NCBI RefSeq assembly: GCF_000346465.2
Contig: NC_034009.1
Span: 19,425,606-19,489,605, forward strand
Source: Prunus persica
Lineage: Eukaryota > Streptophyta > Magnoliopsida > Rosales > Rosaceae
Direction: 5' to 3'
DNA: 64,000 nt
Numbering within the stretch: position 1 is the first letter of the stretch; each line of letters begins with the position of its first letter. A model generated the notes under the pieces. The model saw nothing but the letters and a program-made list of their open reading frames with translations. It had not been told where the DNA came from and made no database searches. The position numbers were made by a program, and so were the translations under genes. This document shows, one piece after another, positions 1 to 12,600 of the stretch.

Positions 1-2420
1 ACTGATCCAGTGAATTGTGGAATGCTTTACTGGAAATCGCCTTTGTCAAAATATCCGCCAATTGATCCTCGGATTTCACAAAAGGAAACTGAAACACTTT
101 AGCCTCAAGCTTCTGTTTGATGAAGTGTCGATCTACCTCAACATGTTTAGTACGATCATGCTGAACCGGATTCTGTGCAATGGCTATAGCAGCCTTGTTG
201 TCACAAAAGAGATTCATTGTGGATGTAGGTTTATACCCGAGTTCAATAAGCAACTTTCTTAACCAAAGAAGTTCACAAATCCCTTTAGTCATGCCTCTGA
301 ACTCGGCTTCTGCACTGGATAAAGCTACTACATTTTGTTTCTTGCTCCTCCATGTCACCAAATTACCTCCCACGAATGTGAAGTAACCCGATGTGGATTT
401 TCTATCTGTTACATTACCTGCCCAATCTGCATCTGAATAACCATCAATATTTAGATGACCATGCTTTGAGAACATAAGTCCTTTTCCAGGTGCAGACTTC
501 AAATATCTAAGTATCCGAAGAACTGCATTCATGTGGTCTTCACTTGGAGAGTGCATAAATTGACTGACAACGCTCACTGCATAAGCAATGTCTGGTCGAG
601 TATGTGACAAATAGATCAATCTTCCCACTAACCTTTGGTATCTTTCTTTGTTAGTTGGAACTTGATCCGGATATTCTCCAAGATGATGATTCTGAACAAT
701 AGGAGTGTCCGCAGGTTTACAATCTAGCATTCCTGTGTCTGTCAACAAGTCTAAGACATATTTCCTTTGAGAGAGAAATATGCCTTGCTGCGATCGAGCC
801 ACCTCAATTCCCAAGAAATACTTGAGTCCACCTAGATCCTTCATCTCAAACTCCGTAGCCAGATAGTCTTGTAGCTGTGATATTTCCTGTTTATCATTCC
901 CAGTAATAATCATATCATCAACATAGATTATTAATGTTGTTACCTTCCCTTTTTGATGTTTCAAGAACAGAGTATGATCTGAGTTGCACTGTTTGAAACC
1001 ATTGTTCTTCATTGCCATGGTGAACCGTCCAAACCATGCACGTGGTGACTGTTTCAATCCATATAATGCTTTTCGTAACCTGCAAACTGTTCCAGTCTGA
1101 GTAGTATTATATCCAGGAGGAATATCCATGTACACCTCCTCTGTGAGTTCACCATGTAGAAAAGCATTCTTTACATCAAACTGGTGTAGTGGCCAATCCA
1201 AATTAGCTGCAAGGGACAATAAGACTCTGACGGTGTTTAACTTTGCAACTGGTGCAAAAGTTTCTTCATAGTCTATACCATAGGTCTGTGTGTACCCTTT
1301 TGCCACAAGTCTTGCCTTGTATCGCTCGATAGATCCATCTGCATTGTGTTTTATAGTAAACACCCATCTACATCCGATAGTCTTTTTTCCTCGTGGTATA
1401 GTCTCTAATGTCCAAGTCTGATTTTTCTCAAGAGCTTTCATCTCCTCTTTTATAGCTTGGACCCACTTAGGATCTTTCAATGCTTCAGAGACCTTGGTTG
1501 GAATATGGATAGCAGACAACTGGTGCACAAAAGCCTTGAGTGGTTCAGACAGCTTCTCAGTGGATACATGATTTGCAATTGGATACTTGGATGTCTTGCC
1601 AATATCCGGTGAATAACGGTTTGGTGGCTTCCCACGATTTTGCCTGAAAGGTAATTGATATCCAATAGTTTTATCATCTAAATGCACAAGTCTAGTAGGA
1701 GTAGTTACCTCAAGGATATTCTCAGGAGATTGGTCTGTTGGTACTGTTGAGTTAGAAGGGGGGTCTTCATCTTGTTGTTCTGTATTGTCTGTAGGTGTGG
1801 GACTCGGATCAGAAATATCTTCGCATGGATCAGGTGGGTCAGGCAATTGATCGCTATGAATGGGCGATTGGTCACTTTTCAACAGAGAGTAATCTCGTGC
1901 TCCAGACTCGGGATGATCAATCATTTCTGTACATGGGAGAATTTCTTTGTTTGCCAAGTTGCTCCAATTCTGTTCTTCACTTCGTATCTCCCCCTGAAGC
2001 GCAGAATTGGATGATGGGTCATGAAAGAACAGCTCAGATTCCAGAAAAGTCACATCCAAAGTGACATAGGTTCGTTGGGTAGGAGGGTGATAACAGCGGT
2101 AACCTTTCTGATGAGTGGCATAACCCACAAAAACACAACGAAGCGCACAGGGATCAAGTTTGCTACGTTGATTTTTGTGGAGATGAACGAAAGCCACGCA
2201 TCCAAAGATTCGGGGTGTGAGTACCAAAACAGAGGGTAGATGTCTGTGTTGCGCAAGCACCTGTAAAGGAGTTTTAAAGGTCAATACACCAGAAGGCATG
2301 CGGTTGATCAGGTGAACTGCAGTGACAATAGCATCATCCCAGTGATGGCGAGGAACATGAGCGCCAATCAGAAGTGCTCGGGCGGTTTCAAGAAGATGTC
2401 GATTCTTTCGTTCAGCGGTG
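1..2420 (-). pseudogene. copia pol 3' half: integrase C-terminus, reverse transcriptase, RNase H
   Basis: Reading leftward in one minus-strand frame gives the C-terminal part of integrase, a long linker (about 1500-2000) and then a copia reverse transcriptase. RT motifs include the catalytic YVDDM at 911-925, preceded by a YGLKQSPRAW-type block near 1040-1070. RNase H follows with an SDADWAG motif near 415-440, and the copia signature ADILTKA lies near 35-60. The stretches I translated are open, and the frame continues past base 1. It is in a different frame from the upstream gag-protease-integrase ORF because of a small deletion around 2420, so I call it a pseudogene. It would act in cytoplasmic virus-like particles to copy element RNA into cDNA. 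Confidence 0.85.
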
Positions 2421-3999
2421 TCTGAGGACAAGTCGTCTCATGGATAATTCCATGTTGTTGGAAGTAAGTCTGAAAGTCATGATTGACAAATTCTCCACCA
2501 TTGTCGGAGCGAAGAATCTGGATTTGAGCATTAAATTGAGTTTTCATCTGTTTGTGGAAGGACTGAAAACGGGAAAACACCTCGTTTTTATTCTTCAGCA
2601 AATAAAGCCATGTCATCCGTGTACAATCATCGATGAATGTGACAAACCATCGAACACCAGAAGGAGCAGTGATAGGCGAAGGTCCCCAGACATCAGAGTG
2701 AATTAATGTAAATGGAGTAGTACACTTGTTCGTACTCAACGGGTAGGGCACACGGTGACTCTTGGCCAAAATACAAGTATCACATGTGAAGTCAGAGTCT
2801 TTGAAACCTGAGAATAAATCTGGTATAAGATGCTTCATATAACTAAAAGACGGATGTCCCAATCGACGATGCCACAACCAAATTTGCTTTTGTTTGCTAT
2901 CAAAGGAATGTGTCACACTGTTAGCCACGCCGGGACTGAAGTCATCGACATAATATAACCCCCCTCTCTTAGTACCACGACCAAGAATCTCCTTAGTGTG
3001 AATATCCTGAAGCAAACAAAAACTCGGGTAAATGAGTACACAACAATTCAATTGTTCAGTAAGCTGACTAACTGACAACAATTTAGTGGATAAAGATGGA
3101 ACAAGTAAAGTATTAGACAGTGTGAGAGAGGATGAGAGTGCAACAGTGCCAGCCCCTGTCACAGGATAAGTAACACCATTGGCATTTGCAATACAGGTTC
3201 GTCGAGGTTGTGTAGTATTCAGAAAATCATCAGGATCAAACGTCATATGATCAGTTGCACCAGAATCAATTATCCAGCTCTTGGAATCAATCTTATCGGA
3301 AGTATGGAATCCATAACCAGTACCATTACTGGTCATATTGCATTGTCCTCGATCTGTAAGAGTAGCCCACCAATCGGGGTAGCCATGCGATGTAAAACAA
3401 GTCTCACAAGTGTGTCTCGGATCACCACAATATGCGCAATTTGGTCCATGTGTCGGGGTCGTTAGTCTAGAAGTCATAAGCTGTGCAGCGGAAGAAGCAT
3501 AGGATACAGGTTGAGTAGGAATTTGGATCGGAATCTGAGCATGAGTCGGGGCCGGAGTCGGAGTCGAAATCGGAATCGGGGTCTGAATCATAGACAAATT
3601 CGAGGTTGGGGTCATCATCGAAGTAGGGGTCGTGGTCGTCTTCGGAGTCGGGGTCAGGGTCGTCGTCGTCATAGTCGGGGTCGGGGTCGGGGTCGTCAAA
3701 AGAAGATCCTGATTCTGGATCGGGGTCTGAATCATAGACAAATTCGGGGTTGGGGTCATCATCGGAGTGCGGGTCGGGGTCGTCTTCGGAGTCGGGGTCG
3801 GGGTCGTCGTCGTCATAGTCGGGGTCGGGGTCGGGGTCGTCAAAAAAGGATCCTGATTCTGGATCGGGTTCGGAGTCAAAGTCTGCATCTGTAGGGGCGG
3901 AGCCATCTGGGCACTCAACTCAACGATGGTTGGTTGAGAATGAGAGAAGGAGTCGGTGGTGCTACCTCCATGAGGGTTGAAAAAATCATCAACCCTCAT
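2368..3999 (-). pseudogene. copia gag remnant, aspartic protease and integrase N-terminal part
   Basis: This minus-strand ORF of 543 codons begins with a copia-type leader (MRVDDFFNPHGG) and jumps directly into a Pro/Thr-rich repeat. After it come a zinc knuckle of the form C-x2-C-x4-H-x4-C (CAYCGDPRHTCETC) and a protease with active site DSGATDHM. The GAG-pre-integrase block (WLWHRRLGHPS) and the start of the integrase catalytic core (HSDVWGPSP, then LRSDNGGEF) follow. The central gag domain expected between leader and zinc knuckle is absent. Near codon 525 the integrase sequence loses about a dozen bases and goes out of frame, ending at a stop at 2368. Protease and the first integrase acidic residues look intact. 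Confidence 0.9.
3590..3870 (-). repeat. Pro/Thr-rich tandem repeat in copia gag remnant
   Basis: Two long near-identical units (about 3590-3725 and 3730-3865) encode runs of TPTPTP, MTTTT and PKTT followed by NLSMIQTPIQNQD on the minus strand. On the plus strand the same DNA reads as an Arg/Gly/Ser-rich ORF, which is only the antisense shadow. The block sits exactly where the gag core should be. Confidence 0.8.
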
Positions 4000-4046
4000 A
4001 GCGGCGGCGGAGTTTTGAAACTAGAGTCAGCAATTCCAAGATCGCC

Positions 4047-4058
4047 GCTCTGATACCA
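4047..4058 (-). other. primer-binding site, initiator tRNA-Met type
   Basis: On the minus strand the sequence reads TGGTATCAGAGC, complementary to the 3' end of plant initiator methionine tRNA, the usual copia primer. It lies directly next to the TG that opens the LTR at 4059, which fixes the element's orientation. Confidence 0.93.
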
Positions 4059-4290
4059 TGCTAAAATATGAAAACTATGAGAGAATATTTGTTTGTGGGA
4101 ATTTTCTGTGTATTCTTCTCCTTGTAGGAGGTCATATTTATAATACAACGAAACCTGAATGGGCAAGTAAATAATAAATTCCTAAATCTATTTACAGTAG
4201 GAAATCAGGAATTAAAGTAAATCAATTACAATTATAATAGGAATTCTTGGTGTGTAAGGAAAGTAAGTCAATATCCACAAGTCACGCCAA
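4059..4290 (-). repeat. copia 5' LTR
   Basis: The LTR boundary next to the primer-binding site is clear (TG at 4059-4060). The outer boundary is placed near 4290 on length and composition and is uncertain, because the partner LTR is outside the window and no target duplication could be tested. A short LTR of roughly 230 bp fits this copia type. Confidence 0.6.
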
Positions 4291-4369
4291 CATATACCTC
4301 AATAAGGTGGTCTCCAGTCTACCCAATAGCGTTTTACAATCCTCAATTAAACAATCTAGATGGGACATA

Positions 4370-4700
4370 TCAGGTTTGACCTTGTTGCACTAAGTGAAGC
4401 ACTCCTTGAGAATCTGCTTCAATATGGCACACCAGATCTGACCACTTGGCAGCAAAGAATAAGCCTTCTCTTAGTGCATATTGGAGACACCATGGCACTA
4501 TCGACTTGCAGGCAAGAAAAGAGATTTCATAGTTTCGAGCCAACAAACCAACCCCACCAAGACCTGATGCGACGTGAATAACTCCATCCACATTGCTTTT
4601 TATAGCCCCGAACGGCGGCCGCTGCCATTTAGCTTTGACCTGTGGAATATAGCACTTGGGAGGGTGGTCACATGTTATAATAAAGTTAAAAGTGCTCGCA
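4370..4700 (-). pseudogene. RNase H-like domain fragment (RVT_3 type, non-LTR element derived)
   Basis: The minus strand encodes a KWQRPPFGAIKSNVDG block, then GGVGLLARN, an ALREGLFFAAKW stretch and HIEADSQGVLHLV. This follows the plant RNase H-like pattern (PP-G-IK-NVDG, G-GG-G-V-R, E-A---GL, E-DS--V) found at the C-terminus of L1-type retrotransposons and in many orphan copies. The fragment stops abruptly at about 4370, close to the copia insertion. The same frame stays open upstream to about 4945 without recognisable domains. It is probably a dead relic of a non-LTR element. Confidence 0.7.
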
Positions 4701-4945
4701 TGAACACGCATGTATTTACAGGTTTGTATAAAACTCGGCTCGCAGCAACGAGACTGATTTTTGGTATATTCGACTCGAAACCTCGTGAGCTGCTCGTCTA
4801 TCACCAGATAGATGGATTTAGGCTCGAGCTCTACTCGTTCATTCATGACGTTTGAGGGTTGATGAAGATTACTTGCAAAAAGTTTGCATGGAATGAAAGA
4901 CCTAGAAAGCTCAAAGCAATTATAGTACTCAAAACAAAAGCTCAA

Positions 4946-6480
4946 AGCATTACATCAATTTTTTTTTCTTTTTTTGTACATAGTTTATGTTCGCTAGGTA
5001 TTTTCTCAGCCTTTTTTTTTTTGGTTAAAATTAAGAAGGAGAGAGAGGAAACTCACACACACAGGTACCATGGGAGCTTCAACCCAGAATCACTTGGGAG
5101 CACACCAAAGACCTGAGCCAATTCAAGTAACACCTCATTTGTCATTTTATTCTTTCTTTATGATTCAATGTTTAAACTCCGTCAATCTTGAATATTATTA
5201 TAAAAATGGACCACCTTATTTATACAAGTTTGTGATAGGGCATTTTCCAATGTTGTCTGAAGCAGGAAATCATTTCCATGAAATCAAATTAACCAACATG
5301 TAATTAGGGTATTTTGAATATTCCTCCCATTCAGCTTCTCATGTTGTTGCTATCGGTGCAATTGAGGATACATGAAACACAAGATGTATTTAGTGGGAGT
5401 TCAAAACGATGAATTTGTAAATACCAGAGTGTTGGCAACATGGTTGGAGACGCATGAACACATCGTCGCCAATCTAAAATTCTATCAGCAACATATATCT
5501 TCATCCTATTTTAGGTCATTTGAAAGTCTCATATGAGTGCAAGCAATTTATCATACAGAACTTGAAGATTTCTCTGCCATGCCTTGTTGCTGGTATGATT
5601 TCCAATTTTCATCCCAACGGTGATTTTGTCAAGTTCTGCTCGTTCAACACGGCAATTCGTCGGTTGGAACTCTTCGGTTGGAACCGAGCCCAACCGCTTC
5701 TAGTTTATTCAATTTAGGGAGACTTTGGAAAAACCCAAAGGAGAGAGAATTTTTAAAAGAAGCAAAAATGGACAAAATTACCCTTATTTATTTTTTAATT
5801 TCCTAAGAAATCCTTTACATTTGCATGTCTTTGGTTTGAAAGTTGAGAGGTTATTCTGTCTTTTTTGAAAAAGCTTTGGCTTTTTCCAAAAGTGAAAGTT
5901 TTTTTATGGGTAAAACCTAAATTTACTTTCAATTTATCATGTTCTTCGTATTCACCGATTTCACTCAAAAGCTATCACTACTAGCTGTTTACCAGTGACG
6001 TGTGCCATCTACAATAGTAAGTTAGTAACCCACTTATACAAATGTCTTCTGGTTATATGCTACCAGAAATAAAATAAGTCCACATTTTGATTGTTTCTCT
6101 TATTTCTGCACCCTAAATTGCTCTTAGTGTACTAAAGCTTTGTAAGGACCATTAGCAACACATGACAGTAAAATTGGATAGCTGCAGAATAGATTTGATA
6201 TAGCAATGCAGCAACAACCATATGTTTTACTTGATCATTAGCTGCCTGCGCCGGAAGATAAAAGCACGACACTTGTGACGAGGGATACAAAGAAAAATAC
6301 ATGAAATCAAGTAATTATGATTACTCTTTCATTCCCCAATACATACAAAAAATAACAGAAAGAATTTTATTTCCTACTTTCAACAGGACAGCTAAGTCAT
6401 GCCTTAGCCTAGCTATGCAAAGGAAAAAAATTAAACCAAGCATGAAATACTAAAACATAAGGGTAAAAGAAAAACTGACA
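4946..6480. other. intergenic, no gene recognised
   Basis: AT-rich sequence with short poly-T runs (near 4963 and 5010). Only short ORFs without recognisable domains occur on either strand. The right part may hold the downstream flank of the minus-strand gene that ends at 6666. Confidence 0.5.
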
Positions 6481-6665
6481 TCTGCATAAACAATTAGATC
6501 CCCTGCAGTTTTTGAGATGAGAAAGGTGGGTCAACTCCAATTTTGTTGTCTGGAGGTCAGGATTTGGTTTGAGAAATTCCAGCCGCATTGGGAGGCTGGA
6601 TGCTGGTTTGAGTACCGATCAGAAGAAGCCCATTTGAAAACAAAGACAAAAATACGGAAGGCAGA

Positions 6666-9600
6666 TCATGATTGCATCTGATGGGGTGGGATGCCCACAT
6701 GGGTTGCTAGCTCCTCATTCACTTTCACTGGAAGCGGTGGCATCTGCTTCATTACGTCTGGCATGTCATTCAAGCTGCAGAGAAATTTGGAAATTAAATG
6801 GATGAATTTATATGTAAATGTAATAAGTCAGCACACATCAATGTTCATATTTTTAACAGAAAATGAGATCAGTGGAGGCATTTTCTACTCTTTTGCACAA
6901 CACAGATAAGTCAGCAATTGTCGCTGGGGAAGTCTTGGAAACAATGCAATGACACAAGTTTAGTAACTGAACATTCAAGAATTCACATTGTACACTCGAA
7001 CCAATTGTATTGCATTAGAAATGTTGATCAGATGGAGCAATCATTTTAATCTATAAAGAATTTGTGAAGGTGAATGCAAATAGTTCAAAATGATCAAAAA
7101 AACAACTAGCTGATCACAGGGATTTTGAGAACTTGTGCATTTGTAGACCAAGGTTCAATAATCAAGGTCATTTTGATACAGCCTACATACATAATGGCAA
7201 AGGTCAAACTGATGTAAATCCATGGAGACAAGTGCCCATCATTGACAAGATAAATAAAGTCATGAATGCCAAACATGACAATCCTCATATTTCTTCTTCT
7301 CTTTTGTTAATGAGCTCTGAATTCATTAATTTAGGAAACACGTGGCTTACTAAGCTAGTAGAAAGAACCACAGTGGCAACAAACATAGGCATGTCATATT
7401 GTCAATTTCTGTTCTTACAACAGAAAATACATAAATATAAAATATGTGATTTGCGTGCACATGGAAAGAATATAAGGGAAACAAAAAAGAATAATAAAAA
7501 ACCATGCAATTGCAAAGAAAAAGGAAATGCGTCAAGTGATCCCAATTTCAACTTATAATGACAGAAAACATATATAAACAAAGTTCATAGCATACTCATT
7601 CATAATTTTGAGGATGTTATCTCGAGTTTGGCAGAAGAGGTTGATGTTCTCCTGTATCTGAAAAAACAGATGGACAAAATGACTCATTTCAATTACAAAA
7701 GCATCAAGAATGTATCTGAGAGGGCCAAGACATTATATCATTCTTTAGCTCAAGTCATTTCTTAAAATTTACATAAATAAGTTGTTCATAAATACCATTA
7801 ACATAAAGAAACACCGACTGATTTTAAAGCAAACAATGGCTACCCATAGCAGAAACGTTTTGTTATGGTGGAGTGTCATTAATTCAAGCTGAATGTAAAG
7901 TATATTCGTAAATATCCATTAAAAAGTAAGTGCATTATCTGCATTAAAAATTGCGGAAACGGTCGGATAGCATTTTAAAGAGAAAAACATAAAGTGATCC
8001 TCCAATTCATCAACCAGATGACTGAGCCATCCATTAGAAACAATTGCAACATCTGAATAAAAAGTTGTATCTTATGTTATTAGATTCAAATACAATGTTA
8101 AGGAGAAAACTGAGGCAAATGTCTCGACTACAAGCATCTCTTTAGCCATGAGTGTCATCAGAAATTAGGAAGAGCGCATTTCTGCTACTTTTCAAGACTG
8201 TAATGATGTCTCTTAATGATCTGCTGATGTGAGGGATATATTTTGTCATCATGTTGTAGTTGGCTGATGGTTTGGGTTTTCATTTTTGCTTTAGAGGACA
8301 AACTGTCCTCTGTATAGTACAATCTCCTTTTATTAATAAAGTCTTGTTTCTAAAAGAAAAAAAATAAATTTGAGGCAAATGCCTTGAGTATGTCTAATGC
8401 AATAAACAAATATAATTACTGGGTTGTGCTGCCTATTATTTAGAAATTACCAAGAAATGGAAGCCAATATTCATCACTGACACATAAAAAGCATACACAA
8501 TTGCAAAACTTTTAGCTTTGCGATTTTCCTGATACCATCTGGCTTTCAGATAAATTAATAGCTAGAATGACAGGAAACAAATGCATAATGACAGCTCTCT
8601 ACCTGGAAAGCTGCAAGGTTCGCAGAAATTTGATTCAGGGCTTGTGCATTTTGCTCCAGAAGCTCTCCTGTAATACCACCAATGGCTGCAAACAGAACAA
8701 GCAATTTTTAAACAAACCATTACAACAGTACCTTCAAAGAGGAAGCTCTAGATATCAGAAACCCAAATAATTGCAAGGCAAACAACCTCCATCCAAGTCC
8801 ATAACATCAGCAGCAGTCAATGGTAATAAGTGGAAACTATATACTGTTCATTCACTTTCAAAGCTTATAAGGTAAACCATCTAGGCTAATAGTACATGAT
8901 TGATTGAAAGATTAAAACAAATACACTTTAGAAATTTGAAATGACATAATTCATGATACCTAAGTCATTGATAATATGATATAGAGAAACTGAGAGACCA
9001 TGAATATAAGACTTTACAAAAATAGACCTAAAATACACATGTTAAGTTCAATGGCTCTTGCTATTATCAAAATAATAAATGAATCTTTTCTCCTTTCCAG
9101 TCTACCACAATCATAAATAAAATAAGTGAACAACCAAAGACCTACAGAAGTCATTTTGAACCCTTTTATACCTAAATGCCCTACAAGAAAACAATACAGG
9201 TTGAGTAGCTAAACAAGAAATCCAGAGGGGTCCTCAACTTCCAGTATCCAGATGTATGCATTCAACTTCCACTGGAATAAAATTAACCAAGTCAGTGAAT
9301 ACTCCCAAACAAATAAAAGATACAGTGAATACTGCCAGTCTGGTTGTTTGTGTCCAATATCTAAATGAAGTCAAAGGCCAGGGAAGGATGTTTTTGATTG
9401 GTAGGAAACAGCATTATAAGGCATTCAATCTAAATGGAAATGATTGAATCGGAACACACACAAACTTCATAAAGTTGACCCCATAAAGGCTTGCCTTGGC
9501 TTCTGGAATTAAGAGTCAGGCTTGTTTTGGTTTATCTGAAACCAGCTCCATTCAAACACTCATTATTGAATTTCTCCACCATTATTTTTCAAGAAAGCTC

Positions 9601-12600
9601 TAAGTTCAAGGATTTCGTGGCTATCCTATGTCACATATGCTCTGAGACTATGTAATTCAAGATTCATGAAAATTTAAATATGTCAATTAAGCTTCTTAAC
9701 AGATATTTGACTATTTATGGCTAACCTGACATGATTGACAACATTTTAGCCTTAATTAGCCAGAGATCCATTGAGAAACCGTAATTTACATACAAAAGCT
9801 ACTCCAACTCATAAACACAGATTCTTATGAAATATAAGCAAAGGGCACATCAGCACAGTGACCACAATTAGAGGCACACATTTGGGCCTGCATGATAAAG
9901 ATTTTACTAAAATCAAAATACCTTAAGTGATACTTCTTTCTCATGCGGTTAGGGATTCAGAAAATAATGCCAAAAACAATGTGTATGTGGGAATGGGTGT
10001 GTAGATCCAAGTAAATAATGTATTAATAAATGAATTTACCTTAGGCGCAAGATGTATAAACACGCCAAAGTTCGATCAAAATATATTTAAACATGCGCAT
10101 AATAGGTTTAGAAAGTATACAACCACACCTTTGTATGAGATGCCATCATCATTGTCCATAGTAACCATTGGGGGAGCATAGGGAGCAACATTGGGCCGGC
10201 CAGCAAAGTGAGATGGCTTTGCTGAAGTATCAATTACTCTCTCCTGAGAAACAAATACAAAGACATTCCATGAACATTTTGTAACACAGGAAGCAGGTAA
10301 ACAAACATAAATTAGAAGAAAAGGTGCAACATGAAATATATGATGTTTAACAAATAGTGAATCGGGGGAAATCCATGACCAAGACAAGAATAAGAAAAAC
10401 TACTCATTTTTGCTTATTGGAGTGGGAACACAAAGTAATGCGATACTTCAGCTGGAGAAAATACTACATTTCTAAGTTTACAGTGTTTGTTTACAAGTTA
10501 AAACAACAATCAGCCCTTCTAAGGCACTGAAAAACAAAATAGCGTAATTGCTGCTACTGGAAACTATGAACTAGAATCCTAGGAGCAGATTTCATCATCA
10601 GCTTTAAAATGAGATCCAATTATGATTTGTAACACTTTATTTTTGGTTACATAAGCTTCTAAAAATTTTCTACAAGATATTGCTAAGACGTAGCAAAATT
10701 TGTTGCATCTGATTTCTTTTTCATTCTTCCATTGGCTATCTATGCACGTAAAGGAAATTAAGAAGTACGGAAATTTGGTACATTTTCTGAAGTATATCGG
10801 CCTATCAGACAATAGAATATACAATTACATAATTTTCGTTTTTGTCAAAGTTGTTAGAAAACTATTATTATTATTGTCATTCTAGACTAGGATTATTATT
10901 ATAAATATCTATTTCATGGATTTGGATGTTTGGAAATGCTTTGCGCAAGCCTAGACACTCTTTATAATGTTTGGTTGAAACAGAAAAAAAAAAAGATGCC
11001 CTTTTCTGGGGTTAAAGAACTATGAGTTCTGAAAAAAGTACCTAACAGGTGATCTTTCATGAAGGACTACCAGTTCTATGTAGTATTAACAAAAGCGCGC
11101 TACTGAATAAAATGCTTAATAAAGAAGCCCTCGCGAACAAAAACATTGCTAAAGTTAAGTGGCTGATTTGAGAACCCTAAACCTATTCTCTAATCTCCCT
11201 TTCTATTCTCCTGAAATCAAAATTTTATTACGACTTAGCAAGTGAATTGCATAACTTCAACACACAAAAAAAAAAAAAAAAAAGATTTAGGGAGCTAATG
11301 TAAGTAAATGACAAAAACAGCTTCACTTCTGTTCTGTCACAGGGGCATGACAAATTAGACTATGTCATACAACTTTATAGAATCAGAAAATTGTAATAGA
11401 CAGTGAAATAATAATAAATTAAATAAAGAAACCCAGCCCCTTTATTTAATGCCCATGAGCCTTGGCCCAAGTGGCATACAATGGACTGAGGGTAGAGAAC
11501 ATACCTTTTTATCTTTGCTTTTCCTTGTTAAGTTATGTTCTTCCTTCCTTCTCTTGCTGTTTTCCTTTTTCTGAAAAGGAAGTGAACCAAGAAAACAATC
11601 AAAATACAGTTTTGAAATGGTAAAGAATATTTCAAACAGGTACTAGCTTAAGTAAGATGCTAATGTGTTGGCAATATTTGTAGCTTGTTTACACCTACAA
11701 GCTACAAAAATTTATGCTTCTCACAACTGGTATACTAGGGAAGATTCTCTGTTAAATATATAGGGAAGATTCTCTGTTACTTGCTGAACATTGCAGCAGT
11801 CTTTTGGTTTTCCAATACTTTACTATGTCACGTGGTTAGCAACATATATAATACATATTCTCCACAGTTCCAGTCACTAGATTATAAAATTGTGATGTCA
11901 AAGTTGAAAAGATATAATTATGGACCTTGCAAATGATAATTATGAAATTAATAATTGCAAAAGTAATTCTTTTCTAGGACTGGGGAGAAAACAGAGCATA
12001 TCATGACGCATTGACAAAAACAGGCTCAGGTCACAATTTGGTAGCTCATGTCACTTTCCTTGCTCACAAAAATGAATTGCGACCAGAATTACCAAGGGCC
12101 ATCCACAAAAACACAAGGTTATCGAGTTAAAAAGACATTTCCAAGACAAATTTAAATGACCGGTTTGAGCCTTGCATTTTTCTTGGAAGGGAAGTACAAG
12201 ATCCCCAAAGAAACATACATCATCATGGCTCATTTCATGGATCCTAATCAAGAATAGCCTACCAATTTTGGGCACTAATTAAGAAAAAGTAATTAAGCTT
12301 ACAGTCATCCATCTGCAACGCAATGCCACATCTCGGACAGTCTTATTCTGCAGCTGCATAGCTATCTTTGCATACCGGATTATGTTTGATTCTGTTGAAT
12401 ATCTGCGAGGTAAATATTAAGACAATATAATTAGATAAACTCATGAATAACGGGAATCAGAAGAAAGAAAGGAAGAAAGGTACGTGAGAAGTTTATTCCA
12501 AAGCACAAAATAAAGTTCTGAAAAGTGAACACAACAATCATATAGACAGCAACTTACATATCTCTCTTATTTTTTTCTTGGTCTGGACCAACTTACGTGT

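Larger units (their letters stand above)
1..4058 (-). mobile_element. Ty1/copia LTR retrotransposon, internal region (partial, decayed)
   Basis: This is the internal part of a copia-type retrotransposon read on the minus strand. Going leftward from the primer-binding site it shows a gag remnant, zinc knuckle, aspartic protease, integrase, reverse transcriptase and RNase H, which is the pol order that defines copia (integrase before RT). The RNase H end runs off the left window edge, so the 3' LTR is outside. Gag is largely missing and a deletion with frameshift breaks integrase near 2420, so this copy cannot encode a full polyprotein. The reading frame is otherwise well preserved, which suggests a fairly young insertion. 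Confidence 0.93.

Noticed and set aside
3511..3894. Plus-strand ORF rich in Arg, Gly and Ser (RGRGRR-like)
   Set aside because: It is the antisense of the Pro/Thr tandem repeat in the copia gag remnant; the minus strand carries the recognisable zinc knuckle and protease.
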